From contig CAVTIH010000001.1 of NCBI GenBank assembly GCA_963734815.1, positions 310,001 through 374,000 on the forward strand: a stretch of 64,000 bases of DNA, read 5' to 3'. The translations under genes and the position numbers were made by a program. The notes under the pieces were generated by a model, which worked only from the letters and a program-made list of their open reading frames with translations, made no database searches and was not told the DNA's origin. The first letter of the stretch is position 1, and each line of letters opens with the position of its first letter. The DNA is from Palsa-744 sp963734815 (lineage in GTDB: Bacteria; Actinomycetota; Thermoleophilia; Solirubrobacterales; Solirubrobacteraceae). Below, piece after piece: positions 59,155 to 64,000 of this stretch.

Positions 59155-61164
59155 TCATGACTGCAACAGGAAGTAGAGGCCGACGGCGCCGACGCCCACC
59201 AGCAGCAGTGCCGCGTAGTAGCGCAGGAAGCCGCTCTGCACCGCGCGCACCGCGGCGGAGCCGGCGCGCACCACGCCGGTGGTGCCGCCGATCAAGGTGC
59301 CGTCGACGAACACGCGCTCGAAGGTGTCGCGCGCCCAGCGTCCCGCGGCCGCCATCGGCCGCACGATCAAAGCATCGTTGAGCTCGTCGAAGTACCACTT
59401 GTGCACGAACAGCTCATACAACGGCGCCAGGCGCTCGCGCGCGCGGACGGCGATCGCCGGCTCGCGCACCCAGATGCGGTAGGCGATTGCGATGCCGGTG
59501 AGCCCCAGCACCGTGCCGAGGCACAGCCCGAAGATCAAGAGGCCGTCGCGGGTGTGGGGTTCGTACAGCGGCGAGGTGGCGAACGTGGGTCGCAGGAAGT
59601 TGACGATCACGTCGTCCACGCCGGGGACCTGCACGAGCCCGGCGCCGATCGCCCCAACCGCGAGCACGGACATCGCGACGCGCATCGGCAGCGCGCGCTC
59701 GGCGATCGTGTGGTGGGGTCCGGGGAAGCCGACGTCGGTGTCCTCCACTTCGCCGTTGGCTGGATTGGTGGGCACCTCGGCATGGTGGAGATGGCCGCCT
59801 TCGAGCTCCTTGGCCTCGGGCACGGGGTCGCCGTAGAAGGCGCGGAAGATCATCCGGAAGGTGTAGATCGCGGTGAGGAAGGCACCGAGGTAGCCGGCCA
59901 CGTACAGCGCCCAGTGCCAGCCGCCGCGCTCGGCCGTGACGAGCAGGATCTCGTCCTTGGAGAAGAAGCCGGAGAAGGGGGGGATGCCGGACAGGGCGAG
60001 GCCGCCGATCACAAAGCAGGCGAAGGTGAACGGCAGCGCCTTGCGAAAGCCGCCCATCTTCTCCAGCGACTGCTCGCCGGACATCGCACCGATGATCGAG
60101 CCGGCGCCCATGAACAGCAGCGCCTTGAAGAAGGCGTGGGTCATCAGGTGGAACAGCCCGGCGGCGTAGGCGCCGACTGAGACGCCCATGATCATGTAGC
60201 CGATCTGCGACATCGTGGAGTAGGCGATCACACGCTTGATGTCGGTCTGCACGAGCGCGATCGTGCCAGCGATCAGCAGCGTGAGCGCGCCGATGACGGC
60301 GCCGGTGTCCTGCGCGGCGGGGGCGAGTTCGAACAGGGTGTGCATGCGCGCGATCAGGTACACGCCGGCGGTGACCATCGTCGCGGCGTGGATCAGCGCG
60401 GAGACCGGGGTGGGGCCCTCCATCGCGTCGGGCAGCCAGGTGTGCAGCGGGATCTGCGCGGACTTGGCGGCGGCGCCGACGAGCAGCAAAAGGCAGCCGG
60501 CGGTGATGTCGGCTTCGCCGGAGTGGAAGACGTGCGGGGCGGCGGCGAACACCTTCGTGAATTCCAAGGTGCCGGTGTGCTTGAAGATGAAGTAGGTGCC
60601 CAGCACCAGCCCCACGTCGCCGACGACGTTGATCACGAACGCCTTGATCCCCGCTCGCGTGGCGGTGGTGCGCCGGTACCAGAAGGAGATCAGCAGGTAG
60701 GAGGCAGCGCCGACGAACGCCCAGCCGACGATCAGCAGCAGGAAGTTGCCGGCGAGCACCAACAGCAACATCGAGAAGACGAAGAAGTTGAGGTAGGCGA
60801 AGTAGCGCGCGAAGCCGCGGTCCTCCTCCAGGTAGGAGACCGAGTAGAGGTGGATCATCGTGGAGATCCCGGTGACGACCAGGATCATGTAGACCGACAG
60901 CGGGTCGACAAGGATCGAGACGTGCGCGTCGATCCCGACCGTCACCGCGTAGCTCCACAGCGAGGAGTTGAGCTCGCGGTCGGAGGGGGCATGGCCCTGC
61001 AGCTTGATCAACGCTCCGAGCGCGGCCAGGAAAGCAAGGCCGATCGCGGCAGTGCCGATCCATCCGGCGGCGCGGCCTGGCAACACGCGGAAGCCAAAGC
61101 CGATAATCAGCGTCCCGAGCAGCGGGAACAGCAGCACCAGCCAGCCGAACGTCGTCGCGCTCAC
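59155..61164 (-). CDS. nuoL: NADH-quinone oxidoreductase subunit L
   Basis: The largest antiporter-like subunit, 669 residues with the long C-terminal lateral helix. Motifs: YFAYLNFFVFSMLLLVLAGNFLLL, KSAQIPLHTWLPDAMEGPTPVSALIHAATMVTAGVYL and IKRVIAYSTMSQIGYMIMGV. Start GTG 61164 (VSATTFGWLVLLFP) overlaps the nuoK stop as GTGA; the open frame to 61245 is nuoK's shadow. A His-rich loop (EGGHLHHAEVP) sits before the last part. Confidence 0.96.
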   Translation of the reverse strand: MSATTFGWLVLLFPLLGTLIIGFGFRVLPGRAAGWIGTAAIGLAFLAALGALIKLQGHAPSDRELNSSLWSYAVTVGIDAHVSILVDPLSVYMILVVTGISTMIHLYSVSYLEEDRGFARYFAYLNFFVFSMLLLVLAGNFLLLIVGWAFVGAASYLLISFWYRRTTATRAGIKAFVINVVGDVGLVLGTYFIFKHTGTLEFTKVFAAAPHVFHSGEADITAGCLLLLVGAAAKSAQIPLHTWLPDAMEGPTPVSALIHAATMVTAGVYLIARMHTLFELAPAAQDTGAVIGALTLLIAGTIALVQTDIKRVIAYSTMSQIGYMIMGVSVGAYAAGLFHLMTHAFFKALLFMGAGSIIGAMSGEQSLEKMGGFRKALPFTFACFVIGGLALSGIPPFSGFFSKDEILLVTAERGGWHWALYVAGYLGAFLTAIYTFRMIFRAFYGDPVPEAKELEGGHLHHAEVPTNPANGEVEDTDVGFPGPHHTIAERALPMRVAMSVLAVGAIGAGLVQVPGVDDVIVNFLRPTFATSPLYEPHTRDGLLIFGLCLGTVLGLTGIAIAYRIWVREPAIAVRARERLAPLYELFVHKWYFDELNDALIVRPMAAAGRWARDTFERVFVDGTLIGGTTGVVRAGSAAVRAVQSGFLRYYAALLLVGVGAVGLYFLLQS

Positions 61165-61460
61165 CCCTGGAGCTCCCGCATCTCGTCTACATCGATCGGC
61201 AGCCGGCGACGGTAGATCGCGACGATCATGCCGAGTCCGATGCACACCTCACAGGCGGCGACCGTCATCACGATCAGCGCGAGGATCTGCCCATCGCCGT
61301 TGCCCCATATGCGCGCGAACGCGATCAGCGAGAGGTTGGCGCCGTTGAGCATCAGCTCCAGGCAGAGCAGCACCACGAGCGGGTTGCGACGCACGATCAC
61401 GCCGACGGCGCCGAGCGCGAAGATGATCGCCGAGACGGCCAGGTACCAGGCAATGCTCAC
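61161..61460 (-). CDS. nuoK: NADH-quinone oxidoreductase subunit K
   Basis: A 99-residue protein of standard size with three helices. VVLLCLELMLNGANLSLIAFA holds the conserved Glu of helix 2 and EVCIGLGMIVAIYRRR the Glu of helix 3, both part of the proton path. The stop overlaps the nuoL GTG, and the start overlaps the nuoJ stop. Confidence 0.97.
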   Translation of the reverse strand: MSIAWYLAVSAIIFALGAVGVIVRRNPLVVLLCLELMLNGANLSLIAFARIWGNGDGQILALIVMTVAACEVCIGLGMIVAIYRRRLPIDVDEMRELQG

Positions 61461-62203
61461 GGGCTGCCCTCCGGCTCAGAGGCGCCCACGCCGGCGGGCT
61501 CCTGCTCGGCGGCGCCGTTGCCGTTGCCCGCGTGCGCGGCGGCGAACGCGAGCCCGGTGACGCCCTCGGCCATCGTGCCGGTGCCCCGGGGGCGCAGCAG
61601 GTCGAGCGGGGTGAGCTCGCGCGCGGCGGTCTCCGACTCATCCTCCAAACCGCCGCGGCGCCGGGCGAGCACGACGCCGCCGACGGCCGCGATCAGCAGC
61701 AGGAAGGACGCTATCTCGAAGGCGAGCAGGAAGCGGGTGAGCAGCAGGTTGCCGATGTAGGCGGGGGTGCCGTAGGCGTGCGGCCCCGGGGCGTAGCCGG
61801 TGCCGTACCCTTCGATCGCCTTCAGGCCGGAGCCCAGCAGCGCGATCAGCAACTCCACCAGCAGCGCGCCGCCGAGCACCGCGGCGCCGAGGCGCAGGTT
61901 GGCGCCGGGCGGGTGGGAACCGGGCGGGTGGGAACCCCGTCCCCGCAGGCGAGCACCGATCGCTTCGTCGGCCTCTCCGACGTACGCGACTACAAACACG
62001 TACAACACCATCACCGCGCCGGCGTACACGACGACCTGTGCGGCGGCTACGAATTCGGCGCGCAGCAGCAGGAAAAGGATCGCCAGTGAGAGCAGGTGGG
62101 CGACGAGCGAGAGCACGGAGAAGAACGGATCGCGCAGGGCGATCACGCCGATCGCGCCGGCGATCGCCCCGAAGGCGGCGAGGAAAAAGAAGATCGAGCT
62201 CAT
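61457..62203 (-). CDS. nuoJ: NADH-quinone oxidoreductase subunit J
   Basis: A 248-residue membrane subunit. MSSIFFFLAAFGAIAGAIGVI starts helix 1; FVAAAQVVVYAGAVMVLYVFVVAYVG is the conserved helix 3 with its pi-bulge region. The 65-residue C-terminal part is polar and probably disordered. ATG 62203 has AGAAGGGAG upstream; the frame beyond overlaps nuoI and is not used. A 9-bp unit is tandemly doubled near 61910-61930 (SHPPG-SHPPG). Confidence 0.95.
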   Translation of the reverse strand: MSSIFFFLAAFGAIAGAIGVIALRDPFFSVLSLVAHLLSLAILFLLLRAEFVAAAQVVVYAGAVMVLYVFVVAYVGEADEAIGARLRGRGSHPPGSHPPGANLRLGAAVLGGALLVELLIALLGSGLKAIEGYGTGYAPGPHAYGTPAYIGNLLLTRFLLAFEIASFLLLIAAVGGVVLARRRGGLEDESETAARELTPLDLLRPRGTGTMAEGVTGLAFAAAHAGNGNGAAEQEPAGVGASEPEGSP

Positions 62204-62214
62204 CTCCCTTCTCC

Positions 62215-62868
62215 CTACTCCCCCTCGTTCCGCAGCGGCGTGCGTTCCAGAGGCTCGGCGAGCAGCATCTCCTTGGTGAAGATCAGGTCGGAGCGCGAGT
62301 AGTCGGAGAGCTCGTAGTCGTGACCCATCGTGATCGCGTCGAACGGGCAGGCGACCTCGCAGTAGCCGCAGAAGATGCAGCGCGACATGTTGATCTCGTA
62401 CACAGCGGCATAGCGCTCGCCCGCGGAGACGCGATTCTCGGGCGTGTTCTCGGCCGCGACGACGCGGATGCAGTCGGCGGGGCAGGCGGCGGCGCACAGC
62501 GAGCAGCCGACGCACTTCTCAAGGCCGGTGTCCTCGAACTTGTGCAGCTTATGGCGGCCGCGAAAGCGCGGGTAAACGGGGGTCTTCTCCTCCGGGTACT
62601 GGACTGTTACCACCGGTTCGCGCATGCGGCCGAGGGTCGTGAACAGGCCGCGCACGGTCTCGCCGAACGTGCGCCAGGTGCTGCGCGCGGGACCGGGCGC
62701 CGGTGTGCGCTTGACCTCGATCACATCCTCGCCCGGGCTCCACGCGGTGACGTTGAGGCGGGCGGAGGGGCCCGCGGCGGAGGGGGGCGCGGCGGAGGGG
62801 GGCGAGCCTTGCGCGGGCGTCGGCTGCGGGGGGGTGGGTGGCGTGGGAGGTGTGGCGGGCGCAGACAT
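62215..62868 (-). CDS. nuoI: NADH-quinone oxidoreductase subunit I (2x4Fe-4S)
   Basis: A 217-residue peripheral-arm protein. Two ferredoxin motifs, CVGCSLCAAACPADC and CIFCGYCEVACPFDA, bind the N6a/N6b clusters that pass electrons toward quinone. YPRFRGRHKLHKFEDTGLEKC is also typical. The first 45 residues are a Pro/Ala/Ser-rich lead (TPPTPPTPPQPTPAQGSPP) not seen in most NuoI. The start ATG overlaps the nuoH stop (ATGA). Confidence 0.96.
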   Translation of the reverse strand: MSAPATPPTPPTPPQPTPAQGSPPSAAPPSAAGPSARLNVTAWSPGEDVIEVKRTPAPGPARSTWRTFGETVRGLFTTLGRMREPVVTVQYPEEKTPVYPRFRGRHKLHKFEDTGLEKCVGCSLCAAACPADCIRVVAAENTPENRVSAGERYAAVYEINMSRCIFCGYCEVACPFDAITMGHDYELSDYSRSDLIFTKEMLLAEPLERTPLRNEGE

Positions 62869-63890
62869 CAGTGCGTCACCACCACGAGCACGGCGGTGAC
62901 CAGCGCGTTGAGCGTGGCCAGCGGCAGCAGCACCTTCCAGCCGAAGCTCATCAGCTGGTCGTAGCGCAGGCGCGGCAGGGTGGCGCGGACCCAGATGAAG
63001 AAGAAGGTGAAGAGGCCCATCTTGAACAACACCACGAACGGGTCCACCCACCCGGGCGGGTGGATGCCGAACGGCAGCAGCCAGCCGCCGAGGAACACGG
63101 TGGTGACGATCCCGGAGACGACCAGCACGTTGAGGTACTCGGCGAAGTAGTAGGAGGCGAAGCGCCCGCCGCCGAACTCGGTGTTGTAGCCGCCGACCAG
63201 CTCGGCGTCGGCCTCTGTCAGATCGAACGGGGCGCGGTTGATCTCCGCGAAGGAGGCGGTGAGGAAGATCAGGAAGCCGAAGAACTGCGGCACGATGTAC
63301 CACATCCCCTCCTGCGCATAGACGATGCCCGTCAAAGAGAGCGTCTGCGCGGTCATGACCACGCCGACCAGCGCGAGACCCTGCGAGACCTCGTAGGAGA
63401 TCAACTGGGCGGCGCCGCGCATCGCGCCGAGGAACGAGTACTTCGAGCCCGAGGCCCAACCGCCGAGCATGATCCCGTAGAAGGCGATCGCGCCGAACGC
63501 GAACAGGTAGAGCGGCCCGATCGAGACGTCCACCCCGTACAGCCCGACGGGCTTGCCGAAGATGTGCTGGACGTTGCCGAAGGGGATCAGGGCGAACGCG
63601 GCGACGGCCGTGAGGATCGAGATGACGGGCGCGAACGCGAACAGGAAGCCGATCGACGTGGTGGGGCGGAACTGCTCCTTGGTGAGCAGCTTGAGGATGT
63701 CGGCGAGTGGCTGCAGCGCACCGTAGGGCCCGACGCGGTTGGGGCCATAGCGCGACTGGAAGCGCCCGAGCAGCTTGCGCTCGGCGAGCAGCACCACTGG
63801 GACGAGCTGCAGGCCGACGGCGAAGATCACGACGGCCTTGATGATCTGGATCCACCATTCTTCGTAGAAGCCGACGGTGGCGAGGATCAT
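62868..63890 (-). CDS. nuoH: NADH-quinone oxidoreductase subunit H
   Basis: A 340-residue, eight-helix subunit forming the quinone entry. Conserved pieces: ERKLLGRFQSRYGPNRVGPYG, the acidic loop EINRAPFDLTEADAELVGGYNTEF and FFIWVRATLPRLRYDQLM. The start overlaps the nuoG stop and the stop overlaps the nuoI start, so the operon is translated as a coupled chain. Confidence 0.97.
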   Translation of the reverse strand: MILATVGFYEEWWIQIIKAVVIFAVGLQLVPVVLLAERKLLGRFQSRYGPNRVGPYGALQPLADILKLLTKEQFRPTTSIGFLFAFAPVISILTAVAAFALIPFGNVQHIFGKPVGLYGVDVSIGPLYLFAFGAIAFYGIMLGGWASGSKYSFLGAMRGAAQLISYEVSQGLALVGVVMTAQTLSLTGIVYAQEGMWYIVPQFFGFLIFLTASFAEINRAPFDLTEADAELVGGYNTEFGGGRFASYYFAEYLNVLVVSGIVTTVFLGGWLLPFGIHPPGWVDPFVVLFKMGLFTFFFIWVRATLPRLRYDQLMSFGWKVLLPLATLNALVTAVLVVVTH

Positions 63891-64000
63891 GAGGCCACCG
63901 CCACTGGCGCTACTAACGCCGCCAGCTCGTCCAGCACCCTGCGCTCGTCCCGGGTCCCACCCGGACGCGCCACCCCGGGCCGCAGCCGCTGCACGCGCCC
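63887..64000 (-). CDS. nuoG: NADH-quinone oxidoreductase subunit G, C-terminus (partial)
   Basis: The last 37 codons enter from the right edge: GRVQRLRPGVARPGGTRDER, then RVLDELAALVAPVAVAS and TGA at 63887-63889. The G-R-V-Q-R-L-R-P piece followed by W/R-x-V-L-x-E-L-A is the usual ending of the molybdopterin-like domain of NuoG. The stop overlaps the nuoH ATG. The name rests on this short match plus operon order. Confidence 0.8.
   Translation of the reverse strand, partial: GRVQRLRPGVARPGGTRDERRVLDELAALVAPVAVAS

Overview
The window is about 64 kb of very GC-rich bacterial chromosome. Gene order, Cys-type zinc ribosomal proteins, a nuo operon, and secreted proteins built from FG-GAP-like, NHL, FN3 and collagen-like repeats point to an actinobacterium, most likely Thermoleophilia/Solirubrobacterales. 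The taxonomic placement is an inference from gene content and was not tested by alignment.

Layout. 1-12512 is the S10/spc/alpha ribosomal block on the + strand: end of rpsC, rplP, rpmC, rpsQ, rplN, rplX, rplE, rpsN, rpsH, rplF, rplR, rpsE, rpmD, rplO, secY, adk, map, rpmJ, rpsM, rpsK, rpsD, rpoA, rplQ. Most genes overlap or nearly touch. infA is missing from its usual place between map and rpmJ, and several proteins (S3, S17, L24, L5, S5) carry long low-complexity charged or glycine-rich extensions. 12609-22007 holds a broken FG-GAP-type surface-protein gene, truA, surE, a secreted NHL/collagen-like protein and ligA. 22245-30828 is housekeeping and accessory metabolism: a PBP4-type carboxypeptidase, a patatin-like protein, a HisC-like aminotransferase, a long-chain acyl-CoA synthetase facing a TetR regulator across a minisatellite, and a Nif3-family protein.

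From tRNA-Pro(CGG) at 31094 to about 37.8 kb lies a small layered accessory island. It contains a frameshifted excisionase-like gene, then a 3.58-kb segment bounded by perfect 21-bp inverted repeats. That segment interrupts a DUF2971-type gene: its flanks rejoin in frame. The segment carries a DDE transposase, two unknown proteins, an XRE regulator and a winged-helix protein. Next comes a 1,243-bp IS630-type element sitting inside codon 8 of a Doc-family toxin gene, separating it from its ribbon-helix-helix antitoxin. Both insertions can be undone on paper at base resolution.

37.8-55.8 kb returns to chromosomal genes: methyltransferase/CDF transporter operon, lipoprotein, MDR oxidoreductase, AlkZ-like winged-helix protein, an acetate module (SatP-type transporter plus acetyl-CoA synthetase, preceded by paired palindromes), an ABC exporter, thyX, pepF, a GH76-like secreted protein, and two VapBC-type toxin-antitoxin pairs. 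55872-64000 is the distal half of a Complex I operon on the - strand (nuoG end, nuoH, I, J, K, L, M, N), with tight ATGA/GTGA-type overlaps at most junctions.

Recurring themes are short duplications of gene 3' ends (secY, satP), repeat-driven indels, and translational coupling. All functional names come from motif recognition by eye; no database search was run.
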